Counted from the first letter of the stretch, positions 52,369 through 61,529 are shown. The stretch is 64,000 nucleotides of DNA from Rheinheimera lutimaris (GCF_013283795.1 NZ_JABSOD010000006.1:1-64000); one strand, 5' to 3'. Program-made: numbers and translations. The notes: generated from the letters alone by a model not told the origin.

Positions 52369-53682
52369 TTAAGCTGTCGTGTGTGGTTGATGCCGTGGCA
52401 GAGTCAGCGTAACCTCAAGGCCGGGTGGCTTGTTACGCAAACCGATATGGCCGCCGTGGGCTTCAATAATATCGCGGCACAACGTCAGCCCTATGCCGGA
52501 GCCACCGCTTTTATTGGTATAAAACGGCACCAGAGCGTGTTGCAATATCTCATCGCTCATACCGCCTCCGGCGTCCTGTATGATCAATAACAACTTGTCA
52601 GGGTGTTCAACCGGTTTTAAAGTGATTTGCTCCGGCGTTGAGCCTGATTCATGGGCATTTTTCAGCAGGTTTAACAGCAACTGCATGAGTTGCTGTGCAT
52701 CCGCCTGCCAGTCTGCTGCAGGTAAACAACCCAATAACTCAAACTCGTACTGATCCTGCAGCTGATTAATCAAACGTGGCCAATTAATGTTTGCCAATTG
52801 CGGCGGTGGTAATTTAGCAAACTCAATATATGCCTGAACAAACTGATTCAGCTGCAAACAGCGCTCGCTGATAGTGTCAAACAGCTGGCCCAGTTGGTTA
52901 TGCTGTTGCTGCTGCGCCAGCTGCCCACCGGAAAAGGCCAGTGATGAAAGCGGTGCCAGGGTATTGTTTAGTTCATGGCCGATGACCCGCAGCAGTTTTT
53001 TCCAGGCGTTCAGCTCTTCGCGCTGAATCTCGCGTGTTAACGGTTTGAGCAGGTATAACCAGTGCAGCTTCTGGTTCAGTTGAAATTGGCTGACCGATAA
53101 ATGCCAGACGCTTTGCTCAGCGGTATCCAACCGGATCAACCCCTGTTGCTGCCGCATTAGTGCCTGATGCAGTTCAGGCTTATCAGTCGCAATAGTGTGA
53201 AGCTTACTGCCATCAAACGCTTTGCTGGCGTGTAGCAGTTGCCTTGCTGCAGCGTTGCTCATTAGCACCGTATCAGCTGCGTCAGTCAGCAGCAGCGCAG
53301 TGGGGCTGCTCTGCAGCACAGTATCAAGCAACAGCTCACGTTGGTATAAGGTTGCTCGCTCAGCCCTCAGTTGTGCTGACATCCGCTGCAGACTGTCTGC
53401 CAGTGGCCGCAGTTCGTGCACAGTCAGTTGATTGGCACTGGTGTTAAAACTGCCATCCTGCAGGTTTTGCGCATGCAGGTTAATTGCTTGTATTTCCAGT
53501 CTCAGTGGTGTTATTGCCCAGTGCAACAGCAGGGCCAGGCCAATAGCTGCGCTGCAAATTGCGGCAGTGATGCCCGGGCTGTTGCCGAAAAAGCTATGCT
53601 GCAGAGCAAGGGCCAGCACTGTCAGTACCAGACACAACAGGTTCAGCCGACTGTGGCTGCTAAAGCGTAAGTCAGGGCGCAT
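52369..53682 (-). CDS. Sensor histidine kinase of the exporter operon
   Basis: A 437-residue membrane kinase. There are two TM helices (about 13-33 and 36-58) with almost no periplasmic loop, a HAMP/coiled linker, and a PAS-like domain (about 115-215). HisKA has phosphoacceptor His236 in IGHELNN, and the catalytic domain has LLNLLKNAHES (N box), IQDAGGGM (G1) and NKSGGSGIGLTL (G2). It probably phosphorylates the NtrC-type regulator encoded just upstream. ATG 53682 overlaps that gene by 11 bases; a longer frame from 53748 lacks support. The tiny sensor loop suggests intramembrane sensing. Confidence 0.88.
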   Translation of the reverse strand: MRPDLRFSSHSRLNLLCLVLTVLALALQHSFFGNSPGITAAICSAAIGLALLLHWAITPLRLEIQAINLHAQNLQDGSFNTSANQLTVHELRPLADSLQRMSAQLRAERATLYQRELLLDTVLQSSPTALLLTDAADTVLMSNAAARQLLHASKAFDGSKLHTIATDKPELHQALMRQQQGLIRLDTAEQSVWHLSVSQFQLNQKLHWLYLLKPLTREIQREELNAWKKLLRVIGHELNNTLAPLSSLAFSGGQLAQQQQHNQLGQLFDTISERCLQLNQFVQAYIEFAKLPPPQLANINWPRLINQLQDQYEFELLGCLPAADWQADAQQLMQLLLNLLKNAHESGSTPEQITLKPVEHPDKLLLIIQDAGGGMSDEILQHALVPFYTNKSGGSGIGLTLCRDIIEAHGGHIGLRNKPPGLEVTLTLPRHQPHTTA

Positions 53683-54997
53683 CAATACCGTAATGCTCCA
53701 TGCGTCGGTATAATGCCTGGCGGCTGATACCAAGCTGCCTGGCGGCACGGGACACCACGCCTCCGGCTTGCAGCAGTGCCTGTTCTAACTGAACACGGTC
53801 GATATCATCCAGCGATCTTTTGTTTATGCTGACCGTGTCCGCTAAACCCAGATCGGCGCTTTGTATTTCATCACTGCTACTTAGCAGCAGCGCTCGCTGA
53901 CAGACATTTTGCAGCTCGCGCACATTGCCGGGCCAGCGGTAGTTTAACAGTATATGCTCAGCAGCATGGCTTAACGTTTTTTTACCGGCGAGAAAATAGC
54001 GTGCCAGCGGTAATATATCGTCCGGACGCTCGTTGAGCGCCGGCAGAGCCAATTGCACTACATTAACGCGGTAGTACAAATCCTGGCGGAACTGGCCCTG
54101 CACAATAGCAGTGTCTAAATCGCTGTTGGTGGCGCTGATCAGTCTTACATCCACCTTACGTGTGTGGCTTGAACCTAAGCGTTCAAATTCGCCGGTTTGC
54201 AGCACGCGCAATAACTTAGCTTGACCAGCCAAGGATAAGTTACCAATTTCATCTAAAAACAAGCTGCCGCCATCTGCTGCTTCAAAACGACCAATGCGGG
54301 TTTTGTTAGCACCACTGTAGGCACCGGCCTCAGCGCCAAACAGCTCCGCTTCCAGTAAATCTGCCGGTAGGGCGCCCATATTTACTTTAATAAACGGCTT
54401 ATTTTTGCGTGGTGAGTTGGCATGCAACACATTGGCAATACCTTCTTTGCCTGCGCCATTGGGGCCGGTGATCAGCACGGCTGCCTGCGATGGCGCCAAT
54501 TGCAGAGTCATCTGCAGCAATTGCTGCATTTGGCTGCTGGCAAATACCAAACCGCATAAGTCTTTACCGGCAAAGGCGGCACTGCGCGCTTGCTCAATGC
54601 GTTGCTGCTGTTCGGTTAGCTGTTTAAGTTTTAGGGCATTGGCGACAGTAAGCAGCAAGCGTTGGTCGTCCCACGGTTTGGCGATATAGTCGGTCGCACC
54701 GGCTTTTACCAGTTCGACTACCATCTCCAATTGCGTCCAGGCTGTCATTAATACGATAGGAATATCCGGGCGCCGTTCCCGTAGCTGGTAAAATAAAGTT
54801 TTGCCCTGGACGCCTTGCATCTGGCCGGTGCTAAAGTTCATATCTTGCAGAATAAGGTCGATGTTGTGTTCGTTTAACAGTTGCCAGGCCAGTTCGGGAG
54901 AACCGGCACACAGTACCTGATAACCCTGCAAGGCAAACAGCGTTTGCAGGGCCTGACAGATTGGCTGATTGTCATCAATAACCAATAATTTCAACAT
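53672..54997 (-). CDS. NtrC-type sigma-54-dependent response regulator
   Basis: A 441-residue three-domain regulator. The receiver domain has acidic pair Asp8/9, phosphoacceptor Asp52 (ILQDMNF), Thr in LMTAWT and Lys in IAKPW. The AAA+ domain has Walker A GPNGAGKE, the sigma-54 contact loop GAYSGA (a variant of GAFTGA) and Walker B GSLFLDEIG. The C-terminus has a Fis-type HTH (VVSRAARQLGISRQALYRRM). It presumably activates the operon's own -24/-12 promoter through palindromic upstream sites, working with the adjacent histidine kinase. Confidence 0.92.
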   Translation of the reverse strand: MLKLLVIDDNQPICQALQTLFALQGYQVLCAGSPELAWQLLNEHNIDLILQDMNFSTGQMQGVQGKTLFYQLRERRPDIPIVLMTAWTQLEMVVELVKAGATDYIAKPWDDQRLLLTVANALKLKQLTEQQQRIEQARSAAFAGKDLCGLVFASSQMQQLLQMTLQLAPSQAAVLITGPNGAGKEGIANVLHANSPRKNKPFIKVNMGALPADLLEAELFGAEAGAYSGANKTRIGRFEAADGGSLFLDEIGNLSLAGQAKLLRVLQTGEFERLGSSHTRKVDVRLISATNSDLDTAIVQGQFRQDLYYRVNVVQLALPALNERPDDILPLARYFLAGKKTLSHAAEHILLNYRWPGNVRELQNVCQRALLLSSSDEIQSADLGLADTVSINKRSLDDIDRVQLEQALLQAGGVVSRAARQLGISRQALYRRMEHYGIDAP

Positions 54998-55000
54998 AGT

Positions 55001-56194
55001 TTATAAGGCTTTAGTGGCAGTCGCCGGTGATACCCGGGTAGCAGTAGCCGCAGGATACCATGTTGCGACAGTGACACAAAGTAGCAGTACCGCTATCGTT
55101 ATCACCGGGAGATACCAATTCAATGCCGGTATAGAAATAACTTGTGCCAAGGCCTGATTTAACCACAGCGCTAATGCCACACCCAGCATGGAGCCTAAGG
55201 CTGTACACAGCCAGTTTTCACTGAGTAACTCCAATAAAATTAAGCTTTTGCTGGCACCCAGTGCGCGTTTAATACCAATTTCCTGCTGGCGTTTCAGCGC
55301 ATGAAAATGAGTGCTGCTGTAGCTGGATACCATAGTGACCAGCAGCATCAGCGCACTTAAGACCCCTAACAACATGGCGAGGCCATACTCGTTTCGATAC
55401 AAGTGCTGATGTTGTTCTGCCAGAGAGCGGATATGATAGATTTCGATGTTAGATTCAACATTACGCAACACTGAGGCGAGTTGCCGCCTTACGGATTCGG
55501 TCTGCGCCGGATCAGTGCGCAACAAAATGCTGTAGCCCCAATCAACACCATAAGGTGGGGCGACCTGTACACTGTTATACATAATATGGTCACCACTGCG
55601 CTGGCCGTAAAAGTCATTGATAACCGCTGCCACCCGGCCGCGATTAATTTGTTGGCCCACAGCTGGCGTACCGGCAAACAGTTTGTCTGCCAGACTGCTG
55701 GTTAATACCACATCCGGGCTGCCCGGAGCGTCCAGTGACACGGAGTGCTGTGGCAGTTCACCCTGAATTACCTTGCTGTCCAGGACGTTGAAAAAACCCT
55801 TTGATACAAAGTACATTGGCACAGTAGACACATTAGTGCGTTCTTGTTGCTCTAACACATAAATATTGCCGTTATTACCGCCGTGCAGGAGGACAGATTG
55901 GTTGGAATAGGCAGCTGCGATGACACCGGGAACCGCTTGCACCGCATCCAGTTGCCGGTTGAGTAATTCTTCCAGTGCCGGATAAACCCGTAATGCTGCA
56001 GTAGTAGGTTTAAGTTGTACCAGCAGAGTATTGTCCAGATCCAATCCGGTGGGTTGATTGAGTTGCTGCTGAGTTTGTTGTGCCAGCAGCAAGCTGTTTA
56101 GCAGTAGCGCCAGCGTCATGGCCAGTTGAAGTAACAACAGGGCTGTTACTACTTTACGGCTGAACAACACTTTACACAGTAAATATAATGACAT
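55001..56194 (-). CDS. ABC exporter permease (MacB/FtsX fold), second
   Basis: A 397-residue protein. TM1 is at about residues 15-37 (VVTALLLLQLAMTLALLLNSLLL), then a periplasmic MacB-like core domain, then three C-terminal TM helices in the FtsX pattern (LAMLLGVLSALMLLVTMVSSY; LLSENWLCTALGSMLGVALALWL; WYLPVITIAVLLLCVTVATW). ALKRQQEIGIKRALGASK is the coupling segment conserved in MacB-type permeases. It is the second of two dissimilar permeases, so the transporter is likely a heterodimer. Confidence 0.88.
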   Translation of the reverse strand: MSLYLLCKVLFSRKVVTALLLLQLAMTLALLLNSLLLAQQTQQQLNQPTGLDLDNTLLVQLKPTTAALRVYPALEELLNRQLDAVQAVPGVIAAAYSNQSVLLHGGNNGNIYVLEQQERTNVSTVPMYFVSKGFFNVLDSKVIQGELPQHSVSLDAPGSPDVVLTSSLADKLFAGTPAVGQQINRGRVAAVINDFYGQRSGDHIMYNSVQVAPPYGVDWGYSILLRTDPAQTESVRRQLASVLRNVESNIEIYHIRSLAEQHQHLYRNEYGLAMLLGVLSALMLLVTMVSSYSSTHFHALKRQQEIGIKRALGASKSLILLELLSENWLCTALGSMLGVALALWLNQALAQVISIPALNWYLPVITIAVLLLCVTVATWYPAATATRVSPATATKAL

Positions 56195-56199
56195 AGCTA

Positions 56200-57498
56200 T
56201 TATTCCTTAAGCTGCTGATTTAAAGTACCAAAAGAGGCGCGAAGCGACGGGTACAGCGTAACCAGGTAGCTGCAGATAAAAGCGACAGCCAGTAAGCTCA
56301 GTAACAGCGGCAGGTCCCACGAAGAGAACAGGCTGTTACGCGGCAACAGATGGTTCATCAGTTTTATACCGGCATAGCCGGTCAGCAGCGCGCCGGCGAT
56401 AGTGAACACTGCCATCAATAATACGTCGGCCAGCATTTGCAACTGCAACTGACCGCGACTTGCACCCAAAGCGCGGCGCAGGCTAAATTCATACTGATTA
56501 CCTAAATAGCGGTTTAAAGACAAATGGCTGGCATTAAATAAACACACCAGTAAAAACAACAATGTGACCAACGCGAAAGCTTTGATGTCGCTGCTTTCGC
56601 CGCCAAAATAGTTAACAATATTACGCATTGCTACTAACTGGTTATTGGGTTCCGACGGATGGCGACCGGCAACCTTTTCATCCTGTGCCAAATTGGCCAT
56701 AAACTGCTTGTAAGCTTGTTGGGCGGTCGGGGTGTCCAGTTGCACCCAGTATTGCAGTTGGTTCAGAGCACCGGTGCGTCCCTGAGTACTTAACTTGCGG
56801 TAATCGGTATCATCAAAGGTTTGCGACTGCGTATTAGACAGATAATTCATGTCGTAACCGGTTTCCAATGGCAGGTAAATATCATCCGCAGGGCTCAAAT
56901 GGTTACGGTTATTGGCGTCGTATAACCGCGGCAGCATTTGCCAGTCATCCAACACGGCCGTCACCGTTAAATGGCGGTCATCCAGTAACAGCTTTTCACC
57001 TACAGCATCGGTACGGCCAAAGAGTTTTTCAGCTGTGGCTTTGCTCAGAATGATTTCAAGCCTGGCACTGTTATCCGGCCAAACACTGCCATGCAGCAAC
57101 GGTACGTCAAACATACTGAAAAAATCGCGCTGCGTAATGCGGATATTAACCGGCATAGGGGTCTGTTCAGCATTTTTGCGCAGATAACCATCGGCACTGT
57201 ACATTGCTGTTTTGGCTGAGGGGATATCGCTCTGGCTGAGTTTTTCTATATTACTGTAACTAAGCACCGCGGGTGGTTTGCAGTCTGTGCACTCGTAAGG
57301 TGCCAACAGCATCATCGGGAAAAACAATTTACTGCTTTTATGCGGCAGCGGATCGGAATTCAGTTGGTAGTAAAACGTCGCATTGGCAAAAAAAATACCC
57401 AAGCCCACACTCAGAATAAAAATGGTTAAAGCATAGGGGAGTGGTGCACGCTTAATGCTGACAAAGCTGACTTTAAGATAGTAGATAAACTGTTCCAT
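56200..57498 (-). CDS. ABC exporter permease (MacB/FtsX fold), first
   Basis: A 432-residue protein. The N-terminal TM helix is about 18-40 (LPYALTIFILSVGLGIFFANA). The large periplasmic core contains RITQRDFFSMFDVPLLHGSVWPDN and LFGRTDAVGEKLLLDDRHLTVTAVL, typical of MacB_PCD. Three C-terminal helices contain GNQYEFSLRRALGASRGQL. The start at 57498 follows AAGGAG; the frame opens at 57552, inside the ATPase gene. Two CxxC-like cysteines (ECTDCKPP) in the periplasmic part are unusual. Confidence 0.88.
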   Translation of the reverse strand: MEQFIYYLKVSFVSIKRAPLPYALTIFILSVGLGIFFANATFYYQLNSDPLPHKSSKLFFPMMLLAPYECTDCKPPAVLSYSNIEKLSQSDIPSAKTAMYSADGYLRKNAEQTPMPVNIRITQRDFFSMFDVPLLHGSVWPDNSARLEIILSKATAEKLFGRTDAVGEKLLLDDRHLTVTAVLDDWQMLPRLYDANNRNHLSPADDIYLPLETGYDMNYLSNTQSQTFDDTDYRKLSTQGRTGALNQLQYWVQLDTPTAQQAYKQFMANLAQDEKVAGRHPSEPNNQLVAMRNIVNYFGGESSDIKAFALVTLLFLLVCLFNASHLSLNRYLGNQYEFSLRRALGASRGQLQLQMLADVLLMAVFTIAGALLTGYAGIKLMNHLLPRNSLFSSWDLPLLLSLLAVAFICSYLVTLYPSLRASFGTLNQQLKE

Positions 57499-57508
57499 GC
57501 TCAGCTCC

Positions 57509-58207
57509 TTAAGCGCTCTGTGCCGCCAGGGGGTCGTATAACACCGCGTCACTTAGTTGGCCATCGATGATCTGAATATGTCGTCCGGCGCGGCGCGCCT
57601 GATCCGGATCATGCGTAACCATTAAAATGGTGCAGCCTTGCTGGTTTATCTGCTCCAGCAGTTCCATTACCTGGCGGGCCATCAATGAGTCGAGGTTACC
57701 GGTAGGTTCATCGGCGAGCAGAATACGCGGCTGACCGGCAATAGCTCGGGCGATAGCCACCCGCTGTTGTTGGCCGCCGGATAATTGCCCCGGCAGATAG
57801 TCGCGCCTGGCATGCAGGCCCACCAGCTCCAGCGCATGTTCAATGCGCTGTTTGCGCTCACTGGCTTTTAAACCACGATAGCGCAGTGGCAGCTCGATAT
57901 TGTCATAAATGCTGAAATCTTTTATCAGGTTAAAACTTTGAAAGATAAAACCGATTTTTTCATTACGTAGTTTAGACAGCGCGGCATCTGATAAACCTTT
58001 TACCGATATGCCATCGAGCAGATAATCGCCGGCATCAAAGTTTTCCAGAGTGCCGAGAATATTCAGAAGCGTTGACTTACCTGAGCCGGACGGCCCGGTT
58101 AATGCAGCAAACTCACCTTCATTTACCTGCAGATTAATATCGCGCAGGGCATGAGTTTCAATTAACTCGGTGCGAAATATCTTGCTTAAATTAGTTAGCG
58201 TTATCAT
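57509..58207 (-). CDS. ABC exporter ATP-binding protein (MacB/LolD type)
   Basis: A 232-residue ATPase. Walker A GPSGSGKST, Q-loop FIFQSFNLI, signature LSGGQQQRVAIARAI, Walker B ILLADEPTGNLDS and H-loop VTHDP are all intact. It belongs to the MacB/LolD/FtsE group that powers mechanotransmission-type exporters. ATG 58207 is preferred (AAGGA seven bases upstream); an in-frame TTG lies at 58231. Confidence 0.93.
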   Translation of the reverse strand: MITLTNLSKIFRTELIETHALRDINLQVNEGEFAALTGPSGSGKSTLLNILGTLENFDAGDYLLDGISVKGLSDAALSKLRNEKIGFIFQSFNLIKDFSIYDNIELPLRYRGLKASERKQRIEHALELVGLHARRDYLPGQLSGGQQQRVAIARAIAGQPRILLADEPTGNLDSLMARQVMELLEQINQQGCTILMVTHDPDQARRAGRHIQIIDGQLSDAVLYDPLAAQSA

Positions 58208-58231
58208 CTTCTTGTCCTTATTTTTATCCAA

Positions 58232-59500
58232 TTAGTTCAAATTTACCCTGCTGTGATCTTCAAAATCACTGAGGTTGGAAATTACCCACTGCTCGCCTTC
58301 GGTAGCTCCGCTAAGTATTTCTACCCACTGCACCGACAGCGCACCCAGCTCGACATTTTTACGCAGCGCCTGATTATCCAACACCTGATAGGCCTGGCGG
58401 CCGCCGCCGGAACTGACAAAATCACCACGGGCAATTTTCAGTACATTTTCTTTGTGTTCCAGAATAACGCGGGCGGTTAAGCGTTGGCTTTGGCGCAACT
58501 GTGTGTTATCGGCCTGAACAAAACGTACCCGTGCGCTAACCTGGTTATTGCGCACTTCCGGAGCGATATAACTAATGGTGCCACTTAGTAGCTGGCTACC
58601 CAGGTTAACTTCTACCTGTTGGCCCGGCTGTAAATCACGGGCGTAACTTTCCGGCACCGCCAGTTCTGCTTCGTATTGGCTTAAATCGATTACGGTTAAC
58701 AGCGCCTGGCCCGGCAACACATGGCTTTGTTGCTCTACCAACCAGTTGCCCAGTTGGCCGGTTACCGGGGCGGTGATATTTAACGCTGTAACTTTACGTT
58801 GCAGCTCATCGACCACTAATTGCTGACGGTGGATATCTTGCTTGCGCGAACTTTGTTCAAAGCTCAGCTTATCTTTTGCCAGCTCTACCTTGCGCTTGGC
58901 ATGGTCAAACTCCAGCTCAGCTTTGGTCAGGTTGTCTGTTGCAATGTCAAAGTCCAGCTTGCGGATCACGCCCAGTTCAATGGACTGTGTGGCACGTTGC
59001 AGCTCGCGCCGCGCTGCCAATAAGTTAACCTGAGCTGCGTTCATAACTTGCTCCATATCCAGTTGTTGTTCGCGGGCATCCAATTCGGCGCGTTCAGCTT
59101 CGCTTTGCATGCCTGCTAACACCGCTTGTTGCTGTTGCAGGTCGTTTTGCAAGGCCGGGCTGGTAATGGTGGCCAGCAAATCACCCAGAGTTACCGCTTC
59201 GCCAGGTTGTTTAAACAGCTGCACCTGGCCGGTTTCCTGGCTATACAGGGTAGGGGCATTGGCTGCGACAATACGGCCCTGCACCGCGACATCACGCACT
59301 AAATCACCGCGTTGCACGGTAGCAAACTGCATTTGATTTCGTGGTAGAACCAGAGCGGCGCTTTCACCGACAGATTGGAAAAACGCTGCAGCCAGCAGCG
59401 AGATAAGGCCTGCCGTAGCAATGCCCGGCAGATAGCGGCGTAATGCATTTTTTTGTGGTCGTTGAATAATATTGTCTTGCTGCGCTGTACCCTGGATCAT
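58232..59500 (-). CDS. Periplasmic adaptor (HlyD/MacA family) of the exporter operon
   Basis: A 422-residue protein. The N-terminal TM anchor is about residues 28-50 (YLPGIATAGLISLLAAAFFQ), followed by MFP features: a lipoyl half (DLVRDVAVQGRIVAANAPTLYSQETGQVQLF...GEAVTLGDLLATITS), a long coiled-coil hairpin (about 110-230), the second half (ALNITAPVTGQLGNWLVEQQSHVLPGQALLTVID), then beta-barrel and membrane-proximal domains. It links the inner-membrane ABC parts to an outer-membrane TolC-like channel, not encoded here. It is the first gene of the operon and is preceded by a sigma-54-like promoter. Confidence 0.92.
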   Translation of the reverse strand: MIQGTAQQDNIIQRPQKNALRRYLPGIATAGLISLLAAAFFQSVGESAALVLPRNQMQFATVQRGDLVRDVAVQGRIVAANAPTLYSQETGQVQLFKQPGEAVTLGDLLATITSPALQNDLQQQQAVLAGMQSEAERAELDAREQQLDMEQVMNAAQVNLLAARRELQRATQSIELGVIRKLDFDIATDNLTKAELEFDHAKRKVELAKDKLSFEQSSRKQDIHRQQLVVDELQRKVTALNITAPVTGQLGNWLVEQQSHVLPGQALLTVIDLSQYEAELAVPESYARDLQPGQQVEVNLGSQLLSGTISYIAPEVRNNQVSARVRFVQADNTQLRQSQRLTARVILEHKENVLKIARGDFVSSGGGRQAYQVLDNQALRKNVELGALSVQWVEILSGATEGEQWVISNLSDFEDHSRVNLN

Positions 59501-59535
59501 CTGAAGTCCCTGTTTATTGCTTGTATAACGTCATA

Positions 59536-59550
59536 GCAGCTTTAATGCCA
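59536..59550 (-). promoter_or_regulatory. Sigma-54-type (-24/-12) promoter of the exporter operon
   Basis: On the minus strand TGGCATTAAAGCTGC lies 36 bases before the HlyD start. Compared with TGGCAC-N5-TTGC, the TGGCA block and TGC block are kept with exact GG-N10-GC spacing. Because the operon encodes an NtrC-type activator, this is the expected promoter class; confirmation needs transcript mapping. Confidence 0.7.
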
Positions 59551-59604
59551 ACTATTAAGTTGTTGAAATAAAACAACTAAATATATCACTGCTGGTGGGG
59601 TGAG

Positions 59605-59646
59605 TGTCCGCGGACAATTTAACTGTCCGCGGCAAGGTTGCGGACA
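59605..59646. promoter_or_regulatory. Candidate enhancer sites for the NtrC-type activator
   Basis: A perfect 12-bp palindrome TGTCCGCGGACA (59605-59616) is followed by a second dyad with the same arms, TGTCCGC (59624-59630) and GCGGACA (59640-59646). They lie about 55-95 bases upstream of the -24 element, the usual range for upstream activator sequences. Binding by the operon's own regulator is inferred. Confidence 0.65.
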
Positions 59647-59711
59647 ACTATTGCTAAAACAACTGCTTAACGTAGAATCGGCATAGAGAGAAAGCAGCCG
59701 GTAAACTAAAA

Positions 59712-60647
59712 ATGGATGTATCAGCAGGGCAGTGTGATAACTGCTACACCCCGTTGCAAGGGGACTTTTGCCATCAGTGTGGCCAGGAAAAAAAGAGCTA
59801 TATCCGCAATGTCAGCGGTGTGGTTACTGAATTTTTTGGCGAGTTCAGCAACTGGGATACCCGCGTTTGGCGCACGCTGCTGCCGCTGTGGTTCCGGCCC
59901 GGCTTTTTAAGCCGCCGTTATGTCGATGGCCACCGCGTACCTTATGTACCGCCGTTGCGGTTGTATTTGTTTACCTCGATTATCGCTTTTTTAATCTTCG
60001 CCAGGCTGCTGCCTGATACCAAGGTTAATACCATGATGCCGGAAGCTTCTGTAGTGCAACCCGGACAGCCGACGGAGCAAGGCCGGAAAATTTGGTCGGA
60101 TGTAATAACAGAGGTTCAGCGGGACATAGAGCAAGAGCAACAGCAAACGCCGTTCGACAGTAAGCTATCTTTCTTGTCTGATCAGGGGCAAAAAGAGTTT
60201 GATGCTAAGCTGGACGCTATTATCGCTAATCCGAAATTGGCTATAAATAAGTTTTTCAGTCTGGCGCCGCAAATGATGTTTTTGTTGCTGCCATTGTTTG
60301 CTTTGCTATTAAAGCTGCTGTATATCCGCTCAAACCGCTACTACATGGAGCATTTAATTGTCGCATTGCACAGCCACAGTTTTATTCTGCAAATGTCGGT
60401 GTTTTATCTGGCCTTGTCGCTACTTCCTGCTTATATCAACTGGCCGAGGTTGGCAACAATAGTCAGCCGCCTGGCGGAGGTCGCGTTTTTATGGATGCCG
60501 TTGTATTTATTGTTATGCCAGAAATTTTACTATCGTCAGAGCTGGGGGAAAACGCTGCTTAAGTTCTGGTTAACCAGTTCGTTGTATATGGTGCTGGCAA
60601 TGTCTGCTTTTACCGGTTTAATTATTCTCAGTATATTGTGGGCTTGA
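59712..60647 (+). CDS. DUF3667 membrane protein with N-terminal zinc ribbon
   Basis: A 311-residue protein. CDNCYTPLQGDFCHQCGQ (residues 8-25) is a CxxC-CxxC zinc ribbon. It is followed by the DUF3667 block FFGEFSNWDTRVWRTLLPLWFRPGFLSRRYVDGHRVPYVPPLRLYLFTS and about five TM helices, with a long charged loop at about 100-170. The function is unknown. It diverges from the sigma-54 exporter operon, and its upstream region contains the palindromic activator sites, so it might share that control. Confidence 0.85.
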   Translation: MDVSAGQCDNCYTPLQGDFCHQCGQEKKSYIRNVSGVVTEFFGEFSNWDTRVWRTLLPLWFRPGFLSRRYVDGHRVPYVPPLRLYLFTSIIAFLIFARLLPDTKVNTMMPEASVVQPGQPTEQGRKIWSDVITEVQRDIEQEQQQTPFDSKLSFLSDQGQKEFDAKLDAIIANPKLAINKFFSLAPQMMFLLLPLFALLLKLLYIRSNRYYMEHLIVALHSHSFILQMSVFYLALSLLPAYINWPRLATIVSRLAEVAFLWMPLYLLLCQKFYYRQSWGKTLLKFWLTSSLYMVLAMSAFTGLIILSILWA

Positions 60648-60805
60648 CCAACAGTTATTAATTGACGTTACAATACAGGCAAAAACCGGCTTGCAGATAG
60701 TATAACAATGACTTCAGCATGCTTATTTTAAGCTGCTGAGATTGCAAAAGCAGTACTTTCTGGTTAGATTGATTAACAACGCAAGTGAACAAACAGGAAG
60801 TCATA

Positions 60806-61198
60806 ATGAAAAAGTGGGCAAGTGCAGTGATTGCTGCAGCAGTGTTTTCAACCTCAGCTGCTGCCGATACACAGGATTATAAATTGGTAACCGTTGCCGG
60901 CTACCTGAACTTTTATTTACTTAATCTGAATGCCTGTGAAGATTTTCACCCGACAGTTCGCGCTGCAGCTTATGATGCTGAGAAAACCTTATATCCGTAT
61001 TTAGATAAGCTATATAGCAAAATGGGTGGCGTTAAAGGCGAAAACCAGAAAATGGTGGCTGATATTGTGATGAAGCGCCGTAATATGCTCAATACGCAGA
61101 TTGCTGAAGGCGATTTTACCATTGAACATTGCGAAGCTATCGTAAAAATTCTGAAAGAAGACGGGCTGGATAAAACGTTAATCAGTGCCTTAGATTAA
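60806..61198 (+). CDS. Uncharacterised exported protein
   Basis: A 130-residue protein. The Sec signal MKKWASAVIAAAVFSTSAAA gives a mature protein of about 110 residues, starting DTQDYKLVTVAGYLNFYLLNLNACEDFHPTVR. Two cysteines (ACEDFHP and EHCEAIVKIL) may form a disulfide. It is mostly helical and I do not recognise a family. AGGAAG six bases before ATG 60806 supports this start; the frame opens at 60785. A terminator follows. Confidence 0.65.
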   Translation: MKKWASAVIAAAVFSTSAAADTQDYKLVTVAGYLNFYLLNLNACEDFHPTVRAAAYDAEKTLYPYLDKLYSKMGGVKGENQKMVADIVMKRRNMLNTQIAEGDFTIEHCEAIVKILKEDGLDKTLISALD

Positions 61199-61223
61199 CA
61201 GCTAAGGTTTTTTAGCTTCGAAC

Positions 61224-61250
61224 ACGCCGGCGTAAGCCGGCGTTTTCATT
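61224..61250 (+). terminator. Intrinsic terminator before the cobalamin operon
   Basis: ACGCCGGC (61224-61231), a GTAA loop and GCCGGCGT (61236-61243) make a perfect GC-rich stem followed by TTTCATTTT. Confidence 0.85.
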
Positions 61251-61285
61251 TTGCTGCCCGAAATCTTTTTCTGTTACACTTGCCG

Positions 61286-61452
61286 GCGCTGAGGTGCGGG
61301 TGTATGCCCGCTGAAAAGGGAAGCAGGTTAAATGCCTGCACTGTACCCGCAACTGTAAAAAGTGCTGCAATCATTAACCACTGGCGATGTTATGCCGGGA
61401 AGGGGATTGTGGGTTATCACTTTAAGTCAGGAGACCTGCCTGAGCCTTATTA
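61286..61452 (+). promoter_or_regulatory. Cobalamin (adenosylcobalamin-type) riboswitch
   Basis: Conserved segments in order: GGUGCGGGUGUAUGCCCGC, GGGAAGCAGGUUAAAUGCCUGCACUGUACCCGCAACUGUAA, and at the 3' side the B12 box region AAGUCAGGAGACCUGCCUG. Downstream, CAGCAG (about 61474) and CUGCUG (about 61505) can pair ahead of the ribosome site at 61519-61523, suggesting translational control. It represses the uptake operon when cobalamin is abundant, as known for this class. Confidence 0.95.
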
Positions 61453-61529
61453 CGCCTGCGTGCGGGAGTTCACAGCAGCGGGGTTCCCCCATTTACCGGC
61501 GGGCCTGCTGCATTTGTCAGGAGTGGGTT

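Noticed and set aside
52369-53748. Histidine kinase starting at 53748
   Set aside because: The extra N-terminal residues would lie deep inside the regulator gene, have no ribosome site and precede a natural Met-basic-TM start at 53682.
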